NCBI GenBank assembly: GCA_009599575.1
Contig: VWND01000069.1
Coordinates: 62,001 to 126,000 of the forward strand
Direction of reading: 5' to 3'
Length of the DNA stretch: 64,000 nt
From: Blumeriella jaapii
Lineage: Eukaryota; Ascomycota; Leotiomycetes; Helotiales; Drepanopezizaceae
Positions 37,197-47,815 of the stretch are shown here, piece by piece. The position numbers were made by a program, and so were the translations under genes. The notes below the pieces were generated by a model. The model was not told the origin of the DNA. It was given only the letters and a program-made list of their open reading frames with translations, and ran no database searches. Numbering within the stretch: position 1 is the stretch's first letter; the number at the start of each line of letters is the position of its first letter.

Positions 37197-38423
37197 TCAT
37201 AAAGCGCCCAGATACCTGAGCACGCTCGCAAAGCCCTCATCGCGTCCCTTCACACCCCCATCGTCCTCATCCTCGTCACCATCAACATTGCACACCACGA
37301 ACCTGCCTCTCATCCGCCGCACGCGCGTCTCGCTCGACCGCGTCTCCCTCGCGCTCTGCCTCCGCATGCCCTCGCCCTGCTCATCCACCATGTACAGCAG
37401 CTCGCCCTCCGCATACGCGCTCTTCCTTCTCGTCCCCCCCGCAACGACCCAGCTCACGCTGTCATCCAGCACGAACATCTCTCGGCGTCCCGTCCGCCTG
37501 CACGTCGCCGTCCCCCGCTGCTCTGCGCATCCGCACCCGGGCCCCGTGCAGACCGGCCCCGTCGCCGTGCGGGCCTCGATCTCGGCTCGGAACATGCACC
37601 GGCCCGTGACGGCGCAGTGCGCGACCTCCAGCGGCCGAGCGAGGAAGCGGTAGCCGTTGACGTCGATGAGGTCCAGGCCGGCCGTTGTCGCCGTGCCGGT
37701 GCTTGCGTCCCGGGCCGGCGTCGTCATGGTCGTCCACCTGAAGCGCGTGGCTGCCGACAGCCGCGAGCCCGCGCGCCGCCGGTACTCCTGGGTCTCCCTC
37801 AAAAAGGGTGATTTCTGGTGCGGCATCGTGCCGTGCTGGTTGAAGATGAACCCCACGCGGTGGATCTCGCGGTCCTGGGACACGATGGCGCTCTTGACGC
37901 GCTGCATGCTGGAGCGGCGCGATGACGGATTGCTGCTGCTGTCGATGTTCGTCGTCGTCGTGCTGGATCCGCTGTCCGAGAAGATCGTGGATGTTGGGCG
38001 GCTGCTATCGGACATGACTTCTACGATGGTGGTGGTGGTGGTGGTGCGTCGATGTTGCGCATCGTTGTCATGTGGAATGGAGTGGTAATTGGTGCTCGTC
38101 GTGTTTTTGTCGAATGCGTGTGTCACAGCACCTGTTTTCTCCTCGAGGCCAGTCTGGAAGATCGCCGAGGATTTAGCGTCGATGAGGCGGGCATCCTGCA
38201 CACACCTTCCGGATCGGAAGATGCCGTCGACGTCTGGTTTGCCGTTGGGCTTGATGGCGACGAGGTATCGCTTGTTGTTGGGTGCAAGCGAGTAGATGCC
38301 TTTGATGGGCTCCTTGCCGAAATACAGCTTCGGGTGCTTGGTGGTTTGGTCTTTCGAGCTGAAGTTGTACCATTCCCACGGGCTGACGGCTCTTTTAGCG
38401 GCGAGGAGGAGGTTGGGCGCCAT
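37197..38423 (-). CDS. hypothetical single-exon protein, Cys-rich segment
   Basis: A single 408-codon frame from an ATG at 38423. I do not recognise the family. The N-terminal ~95 residues (MAPNLLLAAKRAVSPWEWYN ... FGKEPIKGIYSLAPNNKRYL) look ordered; the middle is a Thr/Ser/His-rich spacer with TTTTTTIVEV; the C-terminal part again looks ordered, with DLIDVNGYRFLARPLEVAHC, a Cys cluster CTGPGCGCAEQRGTATC that might bind metal or form disulphides, and FVLDDSVSWVVAGG. The end is acidic (DGDEDEDDGG). No signal peptide or clear membrane segment. The length of the uninterrupted frame and the biased codon third positions (C-rich) support real coding. Confidence 0.65.
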   Translation of the reverse strand: MAPNLLLAAKRAVSPWEWYNFSSKDQTTKHPKLYFGKEPIKGIYSLAPNNKRYLVAIKPNGKPDVDGIFRSGRCVQDARLIDAKSSAIFQTGLEEKTGAVTHAFDKNTTSTNYHSIPHDNDAQHRRTTTTTTIVEVMSDSSRPTSTIFSDSGSSTTTTNIDSSSNPSSRRSSMQRVKSAIVSQDREIHRVGFIFNQHGTMPHQKSPFLRETQEYRRRAGSRLSAATRFRWTTMTTPARDASTGTATTAGLDLIDVNGYRFLARPLEVAHCAVTGRCMFRAEIEARTATGPVCTGPGCGCAEQRGTATCRRTGRREMFVLDDSVSWVVAGGTRRKSAYAEGELLYMVDEQGEGMRRQSARETRSSETRVRRMRGRFVVCNVDGDEDEDDGGVKGRDEGFASVLRYLGAL

Positions 38424-38621
38424 GGGGATGATGTGATGGATGTGGTTGTGGTGAGGATACAGTGAGAATCGCGAATGCGAGATTGGGGCTGCAGGAAACA
38501 GCTATTGGTGGGTATCTCGTGGCTTGAAGCTTGCTCGAAGATTGATCGGAAATGAAGAGAGTAGAGATTAGAGTTTAGAGTGTGTGTTGACTACATACAG
38601 TGTAGAGAGTGTTGAGGTATA

Positions 38622-38622
<1 letters not shown>

Positions 38623-38652
<30 letters not shown>

Positions 38653-38682
38653 AAGAAGAAGAAGAAGAAGAAAAAAAAAAAC
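38623..38682. repeat. (GAA)n microsatellite with A tail
   Basis: About sixteen GAA units followed by ten A. Confidence 0.9.
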
Positions 38683-38743
38683 AGAAGAGAGAAAACGGAA
38701 CGAGAAAACCCACCCCCCCATAACAGAAGCCATCGTGACATGA

Positions 38744-38745
38744 AC

Positions 38746-38789
<44 letters not shown>

Positions 38790-38790
38790 T
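38744..38790. repeat. (ATC)n microsatellite
   Basis: About fifteen ATC units in a row. Confidence 0.9.
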
Positions 38791-39683
38791 CCACATCTTT
38801 TATTCCCTAAGCGTGAAGGTGCGTATTCATTTTGGTACCCAAACTACACCAAGCGCCTCGCCTCGCACCAAGACCCCAAGTGTGCGCACTTGCTCCGCAA
38901 AAAGTACAGGAGGAAGATAAAAGAGCCAAAAAAAAAATTTAAAGGCACAGAAGTTCCAAAGTCACCAGCGGGACAATTTCTTTCTCGCACTTGAGTTATT
39001 AACGAAGTGATAGAATCCTGCAAGACCGACGTATGATGACGCTGTAGACAGCTCAACGCGAGAAGAAGAAGAAGAAGAAGAAGAAAAAAATCGAGAAAGG
39101 AAAAAAGGTCGGAAACGGTTCAAGGTAGTCAGGAATGGCCCATACGCGCCACCGTACGTTTAACCTATTCTACTGAGGAGAGGAGTGCACCCAAAAATGA
39201 CGCTGTGAACGAGGCGTGGCCCAGTGGCATCCGCTTGGGAAGCACCAAATTTGACTTTGGGACCGCCACTGGAAATGATGAGGTGACTCATTCTCGCCTA
39301 CTTTGGCAATTAGCAGAATCGCATCTCCTTGCTCATATGAACTTGGAAATCGGAAAGTGGAAGATACTTGATACTTTGGCTCGTGATGTCCTGGCAAGTC
39401 GACCTTGAAAGACCACTCGGGCGGGCGTCACTGCTCTTGGAGTCGCACTTCCAGGACACAACTCTGGTCTGACGCACCAAACCAAACTCAGGTGATTTGG
39501 GAACAAAGAAACTCGTTCATCGGCACGGGCGGAAATCGAAGTCACAAGAATCGGCTTGGAACAATGAGGCTGGTTGAAGGTCGTTGATGGATGAGCTGAT
39601 CTACATTTTTGTAATGCTCGTGCTCATGATATCCGCAATTCCGTGCTCCCATACAAAGTGCCCCAAACGAAGAAACCACCAGT

Positions 39684-40385
39684 CTAAACCTCCGTCGTGA
39701 TGCGAGCCTTGGGGTTGGTAACCTTGACACCGAGCTCCTTCGCGCGTGCGACAATGTCGATTCTCTTTCTCGACGAAACTGCGTGTGCGATCCTAGTAAC
39801 TTGTCAGCACCCACTCGCAACGAAATCCACAGGCAGAAACGTACTCGGCAGCGAAGGTCTTGTTGTGCATGAGGAGAAGTTCAACATCGCGGACGTTGTT
39901 GACCAGGAAAGCCTTGTGTCCGGATGGCATCATGTGGCGGGTCTTCTTGTTGGATCCGAAACCAATCTGTTCAATCAAACCATCAGCCCTTGCCCTCAAC
40001 GTTGTCGCTCACAAGATCCATGGCCGCCAGTCCCGCCATGCAGCTGATGATTCTTCCGCCACGCAACCTCGTCTTCGTTTCCACGTACCGATGGCATAAC
40101 CATTTGGCCCTTGAAGCGTCTGCGGACTCGGTTGTCGATACCCTTGGGCTTTCTCCAGCTGGCGTCGAGACATTTGTAGGTGTCCGATCTACGAGTGATT
40201 AGAGGTATCGCACGCAGAGCAGCCTAGGGCCCTTACTGGTGGCGGTGAAAGCGCTTCGTGCCTACAGAAATCTTGTCAGCACATGTGTGCGTGTTGAGTC
40301 GGTCGAGCTCGTCGTCGCAAATTTCGCACTCGGGTCAGGACTCACGCTTCTTCACGATCGGGACATGCTTTGCTGCGGAAACCAT
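39684..40385 (-). CDS. rpl32: 60S ribosomal protein L32 (eL32)
   Basis: A cytosolic large-subunit ribosomal protein split by four introns. Exon 1 reads [14 protein letters not shown]; a small exon gives TKRFHRH; the next gives [20 protein letters not shown] and [13 protein letters not shown]; then [32 protein letters not shown]; and the last exon gives [20 protein letters not shown] ending KARITTEV. The sequence agrees with eL32 throughout, and the ~130-residue length is normal. Dense introns near the 5' end are typical of fungal ribosomal protein genes. The ATG at 40383-40385 and stop at 39684-39686 are firm. Confidence 0.96.
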
Positions 40386-41350
40386 CTGAACCGGTATTAG
40401 CGACTTGTAACAGAACCTGCGGATACCTCCTAGAGTTGCGGCTCACTTTGTCGTCGGTTTTCGTTGGGCGGTTGTCGTGAGGTTGAGAAGTTCGCGCAAT
40501 TTTTCCAATCGCTACTCGTGTGTGCGGGCCTATCCAATCGGAGCGCTCTAAGTCACATGATGTGGTCTCCACCTCAAGTGCGAACTCGAACCCTCGTACA
40601 GTACAGTACTGTATGACACTGTGGAGTACAGTACTGTCGAGATTTTGCATTATCCAACCATTCCAAGCTTCAATATCCTCTTTCGGGATCTAGCAGGTCT
40701 GCGACCTCTTGTCGACTTCGACCACGTCAATCTCATCGCCATCTGATTGTTTCCGTCAATCATATCAGCATCATCCTTCTCGAATCCCTCTCGTGTGTTC
40801 TCTTTGACTGACTGTCTTTGTACCCCCGACCCAGAGGACAAACCCGCGTTCTCTATATATTGCGCAGGCACCGATGTATACAGGATCGAGAGTACTCAGT
40901 ACCAGAGATCCGTCATCAGGGCATCGAGACGCAAGTTAGCTGCGTGGTCAGGCGTGTCAGACATGGCTCCAGGCATGGGCTCTTCCCCGAAGCCACAGAC
41001 CGGTCTTCGCGTGATGCAGTTTGGCTTGCTTCATGAACTATGCAATACATATGTACAGTACCACGTCTCGTATTTCGATTCCTGACGAGGGTCATCATGA
41101 ACCGTTGCCACAATCTGGAGGGAGTTAATCAAGGCAAGAGAGGCAGTCATCTCTTCGACGTAAGTCCATGCCCGTGTGGAATTTGGGACCAACGGATCAT
41201 CTCGCCATCTTTCCATCACTCCATGTGATAACCGTTCAAAATCAACGATCTAGATAAGGTATCCACGCCCCAAAGCAGATGCACCAGAACACCGGCCTAA
41301 TCCAATGAATGCTCAAGTCCCACGTTTCCCACGTTTCCCAGCCCACACAT
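40386..41350. other. intergenic region, no gene recognised
   Basis: Contains a cluster of GTACAGTACTGT motifs at 40597-40640 just upstream of the L32 gene. A 112-codon plus-strand frame (40747-41085) has no recognisable feature and is not called. Confidence 0.5.
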
Positions 41351-42225
41351 CTACTTCCCAATCGTCAGGAACAGTCTATCCCCCACGTCTCCCAGTCCAG
41401 GCTTGATCATCCCCTTCTCCGTAAGCAGGCCATCCACACCCGCAACCCAGATCTCCGTGCCCTCCGGCCACTCACTGGCGGCTCTCTTCAATCCTTCCAC
41501 GGCGCCCAGTACGGCCATCACGATGACTTTCTTGACACCCCATTCCTTGAGGGTTTGGATAGCTGCGGCGGAGGTGCCACCGGTGGCAATCACGGGATCC
41601 AGGAGGATGGCAAGTTCGGAGGCCTGGGAGTTTAGAGCGTCGGAGGGGGTGTCCACCGCGGGACGGTGGTAGGGGAGGTTGTTGTAGTACTCGACGGGCT
41701 CGAGGGTGGTGGGCTCGCGGAAGAGACCGAGGTGATGGACAGGTGCGGGGAGGGGGAGAATCGTCTGAATTGCTGGGCGTCTGTCAGTAGGTGCTTTGCT
41801 GCGTTGATGTGTGACGGGCAGTGAGTGGAAGCTCGCAAGTTGGCGAGTGTGGCCAGCGAGAGCGAGACCAGAGGACGGAACACACTCACCATCCAGCATG
41901 CCCAGACCCGATCTCAGGATTGGGACGATCGAGATGGTACGGGGCGACGCCGTGGTCGTGGAGTATTCGAATCCCAAGTGCGTTTTGGCCTGTCGAAAGA
42001 TTAACGTTTGCGGGGGCGGGGTATTTCTCCCAGGGCTCTGACAGTTTCTCCCGTCTTGGTAGTGAGGCCAGCCGCTGTCGCTTCGCATGCAATGATCAGG
42101 GCAATCTCGTGAACGAGAGCTTTGGTTTCTCTGGAGCTTGCGGTGCTGGCTCGGAGCTGTGAGAGCTTGGCTTGTAGACACGGGTGGGTGGAGATGTGCA
42201 CGGTGGAAGGAAGGTCGAAAGCCAT
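41351..42225 (-). CDS. fur1: uracil phosphoribosyltransferase
   Basis: Salvages uracil to UMP using PRPP. The start MAFDLPSTVHISTHPCLQAK at 42225 is followed by ALVHEIALIIACEATA. After an intron (TGET / AKTHLGFEY, near 42000-42056) come ISIVPILRSGLGMLD, a second intron (near 41760-41890), and then PVHHLGLFREP, PVEYYNNLP and the PRPP-binding loop LLDPVIATGGTSAAAI. The end GDVGDRLFLTIGK matches the family's uracil-binding GDxGDR end. About 230 residues, normal. Divergent from the fluoride exporter gene with 427 bases between starts. Confidence 0.93.
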
Positions 42226-42652
42226 GATGGTACTTTCTTGGGCGCGGGGGCGACTGGGAGTGATCGTGGAGAGAGAGTCTGTGGAGAAAATTTGAAGAGA
42301 GGAGGTCCAAGAGTCACTTTGAAGGGACGGTGAGACGAGGTGTTGTTGTTTGTGGTGGTGGTGGTGGTGGTGTTGGTGATGTTGGTGTTGTTGGTGTTGT
42401 ATGGATGTCCTGCAGGTACTGTATTGAGGAGTACAGAAGGTACTTACTACTTACTGGCTTATCGCCTCTATCGGAAACCCAACCCTCATTGGGCCATCTC
42501 TTTTCGCCCGCCCGTTGCTGTTGACGCGTTCAAGGCTTTCTCTTCAATTACAGTACAGTACAGGTCGTCAAGTACAGTACGACGATGGTACTGTAGCATC
42601 CACCATGCGCAGCGAGGAGGGCGCGCACACTCTGCGTGTCTGATCTCTTACC
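42226..42652. promoter_or_regulatory. shared upstream region of fur1 and the fluoride exporter
   Basis: 427 bases between divergent starts, with a GGT/TGTTGGTG run (42352-42398) and a cluster of TACAGTACAG and GTACTGTAG motifs (42412-42600). Confidence 0.45.
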
Positions 42653-44305
42653 ATGGCTGCTTCGACCTACGCGACACCCGATGGACCGGCAGCGAAGCAC
42701 AGCGTCACCGGCCAGCGTGGATCAGTAGAGAGGAGGGCATCTACACAGGAGGAGGAGCGCGGCGCTGCGAATACGGGTGGAATCCCATGGCATGCGAGCG
42801 AGAGCTCAAGAAATCAACACCCTACAACGGAGGACAGTCATGGGAGGGAGGCGTCGAGAGAACTGCGGACACGCACTCGACCCCAGCTGAGATCCTGCAC
42901 ACCACGACCACAACGAATGGCGCTTCCAAAGCCGGGAGATGCGGATCAAAAGGACGTCCCAGACGATCACGCGAGCCTCGACGAACTCGCTGGCCCGCCA
43001 CCAGTGGAGAAGCCGGAGGAGGCAGCTCTATACAGACACAAGTCCGTTGAAGAAGCCAGGGACCAGGAGCCGGAACTCCACAGGGGCGAGGAGGCGCGGA
43101 GAAGTGCTTCAAGAGAGCATCCCGAGGATGGCAGGGAGAGTGCGCCGAGAGATCATGGCGATGTCTCGAAGCTAGCCACTCAGCTCTATGTGGTCTCCTA
43201 CCTGATCCTATTCTCCTTTCTGGGTACTCTGGCGAGAGTGGGTCTGCAGGCCCTCACATTCTATCCTGGTGCTCCCGTGGCATTCAGTGAGCTGTGGGCC
43301 AATCTGGGAGGGAGCATCTTCATGGGCTTCCTGAGCGAGGATCGAATGCTGTTCAGAGACGAATGGGGAACGCCAACCTATCATCAGCAGATACAGAACG
43401 CGAACAGGCAGAGACAGGATGTAGAGAGTTCTTCCGGACCCCCAGTAGACTTGGAAGCTGCCAAAAAGGCGCATTCAGCGACGAAGAAAACGATTCCTCT
43501 GTATGTCGGGCTTGCGACGGGCTTTTGCGGCTGCTTTACCTCTTTCTCTTCGTTCATGAGAGATGTCTTCCTGGCCCTCTCGAACGACCTTCCTACGCCT
43601 CTCAACCACCCTGCCGACGCCCGACCCATCAGCGTCGCGGCGGACTCCACTGTCCCCCGGCATGGGGGATATTCCTTCATGGCGCTGCTCGCTGTTATCG
43701 TTACCACGGTCGCCCTCTGCCTCTCAGGACTGCATTTCGGTGCCCATCTGGCACTCGCCACGGAACGCTTCACCCCCAGCCTGCCATGCAAGCTCTGGCG
43801 CAAATTCCTAGATCCGCTCGCCGTCTTCCTGGCCTGGGGCTGCTGGCTCGGGGCCATTCTTCTCGCCATCTTCCCCCCTGACAGACACTCCGCGCCCCCC
43901 GAAATCTGGCGCGGCCGCGCAGTCTTTGCCCTCGTCTTTGCGCCCCTGGGCTGTCTCGCCCGCTTTTACGCTTCTCTCTTCCTCAATAGCCGGATCTCTC
44001 GTTTCCCCGTGGGCACGTTTGCCGTGAACGTTTTCGGCACGGCTGTCTTGGGCATGAGTTACGATCTGCAGCGTGTGCCTCTTGGGGGTGTTCTCGGCTG
44101 CCAGGTGCTACAAGGCATCGAAGATGGGTTCTGTGGGTGCCTGACGACCATCAGCACTTGGGTCAGTGAGTTGAGCAGCCTCCGTAGGAAAGATGCGTAT
44201 GCGTACGGCTTTGCCAGCGTGGCCGTGGCATTGAGCCTCTTGATCCTCATCATGGGCAGTATGCAATGGACGATGGGCTTCTCGGAGATCGTGTGTGTCA
44301 CGTAG
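42653..44305 (+). CDS. fex1: fluoride export protein (FEX, double CrcB/Fluc domain)
   Basis: A plasma-membrane fluoride channel of the fungal FEX type, in which two CrcB/Fluc repeats are fused. A ~180-residue hydrophilic N-terminus precedes the first repeat, which carries FLGTLARVGLQ, ELWANLGGSIFMGF and GLATGFCGCFTSFSSFMRD. The second repeat carries APLGCLARFYASLFLN, FPVGTFAVNVFGTAVLGM and GIEDGFCGCLTTISTWVSEL. The paired GFCGC(F/L)T motifs correspond to the pore Thr/Ser-Phe track. Around eight to nine hydrophobic helices are visible. No intron is needed; 550 codons. The ATG at 42653 is the first in frame. Ends GFSEIVCVT. Confidence 0.93.
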   Translation: MAASTYATPDGPAAKHSVTGQRGSVERRASTQEEERGAANTGGIPWHASESSRNQHPTTEDSHGREASRELRTRTRPQLRSCTPRPQRMALPKPGDADQKDVPDDHASLDELAGPPPVEKPEEAALYRHKSVEEARDQEPELHRGEEARRSASREHPEDGRESAPRDHGDVSKLATQLYVVSYLILFSFLGTLARVGLQALTFYPGAPVAFSELWANLGGSIFMGFLSEDRMLFRDEWGTPTYHQQIQNANRQRQDVESSSGPPVDLEAAKKAHSATKKTIPLYVGLATGFCGCFTSFSSFMRDVFLALSNDLPTPLNHPADARPISVAADSTVPRHGGYSFMALLAVIVTTVALCLSGLHFGAHLALATERFTPSLPCKLWRKFLDPLAVFLAWGCWLGAILLAIFPPDRHSAPPEIWRGRAVFALVFAPLGCLARFYASLFLNSRISRFPVGTFAVNVFGTAVLGMSYDLQRVPLGGVLGCQVLQGIEDGFCGCLTTISTWVSELSSLRRKDAYAYGFASVAVALSLLILIMGSMQWTMGFSEIVCVT

Positions 44306-45075
44306 ACGCCCGGGTGTATGTACATGATCTGCGTCTCATCCATGACATTTCCTGTTCTCGACATCATGTCCCTTGTTTTCCCCCCCTCCTCTTGGGCCAC
44401 TGCATCTCTCTGTTAGATGGGGGTCGCTTGAATTGTGTGCGTCCGTCGGCTCTGGCTCGCAACGGGAACGGGCATCGACCTTGAAACAAGACGGCCGGGA
44501 CGAGATCCTGGATGCCTATCTTGGATGCCTATCGTGGATGCTCGGTCGCGGGGGTGAAGATGCAGAATGCGGATGTCGAATCATCCCCATCACTTCCGCA
44601 TCTTCTTCGTCGCGTCCAAGCCAGTAACTCGTCAGCCGAGAACATCATCCGGCAGGCTCTGGATGTGACCAACAGAATGTACATTTCTGTCTTGTCTCGA
44701 ACCGCTATCAGCACCAGCTATCAGCCAGCAGAGACCTGTTTGGAGTCTTGCCCTCAAGGAGCAGCAGACCACAACAGACCTGCGTGTCGAAGCGAACGAC
44801 TGACAAACATCTCCAGCGCTTTCCCAGGTTCGGTAGGTGCGACGCTCTGCCGCTCTTCCTACTGACTTGCCGACCTGGTTAGCGGATGCAGTGCTGGGGA
44901 GGTTGATAAGAAGCCCCCGCCCTCTACTTTTTCTTTTTCCTTTCTTTTTCCTTTTCTTTTCCTTCCCCTCCCCTTCTACCCTTCGGTATCTCTTGGCCTG
45001 ACTCGGCTCGTCAGTCCCGTCTTTCGTTTCGTGTGCAGGAGGCAGCGTCTCTCCTCACTGATCGGCATCCTCGCC
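44306..45075. other. intergenic region with polypyrimidine promoter tract
   Basis: Mostly unique sequence. A nearly pure C/T tract (44922-44985) lies about 100 bases before the S28 peptidase start, a common feature of fungal promoters/leaders. Confidence 0.5.
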
Positions 45076-46922
45076 ATGAGGACTTCCCACCTGGCCGCCG
45101 TCTCGGCCCTGGCATCTCTCGTCGCTGGTAAGAACGACTTCAGAAGTCTGGGACTCTTGGTGCCACCCACGGGCGACGAACTGCACGCCGAGTTGTTCGC
45201 GGCGGCTGCGGTGAACACCACCGGGTCCGCCTACTTCACGCAGTGGCTAGATCACGACGACCCGAGCAAGGGAACTTTCCAACAGAGGTACTGGTGGAGC
45301 TCCAAATATTGGGCTGGTCCAGGGTCGCCGGTCAGTCGCGTTGATCGGACGTGTCAGAGTCGAACTAAAGAAGTGCAGGTGGTATTCTTCACTCCGGGTG
45401 AAGCCGCCGCGGCGCCATACGGCAGCTATCTCACCAACACCACCATCTCAGGACTCTACGCGCAGGAGATCCGGGGTGCTGTGATCTTGTTCGAGCGTAG
45501 GCATTTCTGGCATACTTGCTATTTGATCTCACTGACTTGTCCCAGATCGCTACTACGGCGATTCATCTCCCTATGACACATTAGACGCCGAGACGCTTCA
45601 ACTACTGACGCTGCAGCAATCCATCCAAGATTTCACTCACTTTGCCAACACGGCGGATTTGCCATTTGATACCAACCACAGCAGCAATGCTGACACGGCA
45701 CCGTGGGTGTTCACGGGTGGGAGTTACTCCGGTTCATTGGCTGCGTGGACCGAGAGGCTGTATCCGGGTACATTCTGGGCCTACCACGCCTCTAGTTCTC
45801 CTGTCGAGGCCATCTATGACTACGTGAGCACACGGAGCCGCATGACGTGGATGCCTGACTGATTCATGCAGTGGCAATATTTTGCTCCCGTCCAGGAGGG
45901 CATGGCAAAGAATTGCAGCAAGGACATTTCTGCCGTCGTGGAGTACATGGATGATGTCTTCCAGAAGGGGACCGAGTCCGAGAAACTCGCGCTGAAGACC
46001 CAATTTGGTCTGGAGTCCGTTGAGCACGACGATGATGTGATGGGGTGAGTTTGGATACCAAACTGAACCAGCTTGTTTGCTGACAAGCACGCTAGTGTCC
46101 TTGAATATGGCCCCTGGAAGTGGCAAGCCAGCGACCTCTACACCGGCTACTCTGAATTCTTTCAGTTCTGCGACGCCATTGAGGTCGGTTTGTCGGTTAT
46201 GCTCCAAAGCTCGATAGGCGTACTAACGTTCGCAGGGCGTTGAGGCCGGAGCTGCCATCACTCCCGACGAAAATGGCATTGGTCTCGAGAAAGCCCTCCC
46301 TAACTACGCGAAGTGGGTGAACGAGACTTTCATCCCGGGGGCTTGCCAAAACTACGGGTACGAGGACGAGCGCGAGACCAAGTGCTTCGATACCTACGAC
46401 GAATCCAACATCCTCTTTACCGACCGCAGCGTAAAGAACGTGGGGCTCTTACAATGGCAGTGGATGCTCTGCAACGAGCCATTCGGATGGTGGCAAGATG
46501 GCGCTCCCCGTCGCGAAGTCACGATCGTCTCCCGCTTGATCACGGGTGAGTACTGGCAACGCCAATGCTACATGTTCTTCCCCACCGTCAACGGCTACAC
46601 CTACGCCTCCAACCTCTCGGCCGACCACAACGTACACCAGTTCAACAAGCACACCCAGGGCTGGAGACTCGAGGACACGACGAGGTTGATCTGGACCAAC
46701 GGGCAATACGACCCGTGGAAGACGGCGGGCATGTCGAGTGAGTACAGACCGGGTGGACCGTTCCCGGGGACCGAGACGGCGCCGCTGCAGATCATCCCTG
46801 GAGGCTTCCACTGTACGGATCTGATACTCAGGAGTGGACGAGTCAATGCGGGTGCGCAGAGAGTTATTGACAATCAGGTTGCGCAGATTGTTAAGTGGGT
46901 TGCTGAATATCCTAGCAAATAG
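45076..46922 (+). CDS. secreted serine carboxypeptidase, family S28
   Basis: An extracellular or vacuolar prolyl-type serine peptidase. The start MRTSHLAAVSALASLVAG is a signal peptide. Exons then give FTQWLDHDDPSKGTFQQRYW, VVFFTPGEAAAAPYGSYL, ILFE/HRYYGDSSPYDTL, and the nucleophile elbow FTGGSYSGSLAAW. The acid is in NGQYDPW and the histidine in GGFHCTD. Several N-glycosylation sites (NTT, NCS, NET) and paired cysteines fit a secreted enzyme. About five introns: near 45331-45378, 45498-45544, 45823-45870, 46047-46094 and 46182-46235. About 540 residues, normal for fungal S28 enzymes. Ends VAEYPSK. Confidence 0.92.
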
Positions 46923-47815
46923 CGGCCATCGATGAGATGATGTATTTCGGATGGAAGCTTGGTCTCTGAGGATATATGTAAATGGCAACGAATGTCCAAC
47001 TGACCCTGAAAGACGTTGGATGATTATTGCTGAGCACGTGCGTGCAGCTCCCTTGTATGTCTCGTTTGTACGCATGCATAACCGAATGGACCATCTATAG
47101 TGCTCGTTGGATCTTCTCGAGAACGCGTCCTGGGACTAGAAGACTAGAAATAGTGATGTTTTGAAAGAGAAAGCCAAATGGTTTCTAAGAGATGTCTGTC
47201 TGATGAGGGAAGCATAGTCCGATGGTCGCTAATGAGCTCGTTTGTTAGGAGCGGCAGGGGTTACCGTCTGCTGCTGGACAGCATCGATTGGGGTATCATA
47301 CAAATGGATGCGAAAACTCGAAGTTTACCAAGGGGGCATGATAGCCGTACTGTCTAGAAGCTCAATTCTATGTGACTGATGAGGGGGCGGTTGATTGACA
47401 GTGCAGTGCGCCTGTGTCGTCTGGCACGGGAGTGCCGATCGAAGAAGCTCATGATAGCATGGAAATTTGGCTGGCCGGCAAGCTCTGGAAGTACCGGGCT
47501 GGAACTGCGTAGCTATAACCAAGCTATGTATATCAAGACAGCGCTGATTGTGACTGATACAGACAGACACAGTCGAAGAAATGCTCATGTTTGTTTATCA
47601 TGATTCTCCCAAAGCCAAGCACGTCCTCGCTTAGGGCGCTGGTGACGTAAGCGATCTCAGCTACCAACACAAGTACCATCAGAAAGATCTTTCTTTTCCT
47701 CCTTCGCACTCGACCAGCAGACATCAGCCGCCTCGCTGGACGTAGCCAGAGTCTCTTGAACAGCTCGAGCAAAACTCACGCGCATCTTCCAGCACTCGGA
47801 TATCACCAAGCAGAG
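46923..47815. other. intergenic region, nothing recognised
   Basis: About 890 bases without a conserved frame or strong repeat; the right end should hold the promoter of the next gene. Confidence 0.5.

Larger units (their letters stand above)
38424..39683. other. intergenic region with GAA and ATC microsatellites
   Basis: Holds a GAA run (38623-38671) running into an A run, an ATC run (38748-38790), a second AAG run (39061-39087), and no conserved frame. Confidence 0.6.

Noticed and set aside
38584..38994. Frame with poly-Lys and poly-Ser
   Set aside because: By-product of GAA and ATC microsatellites.
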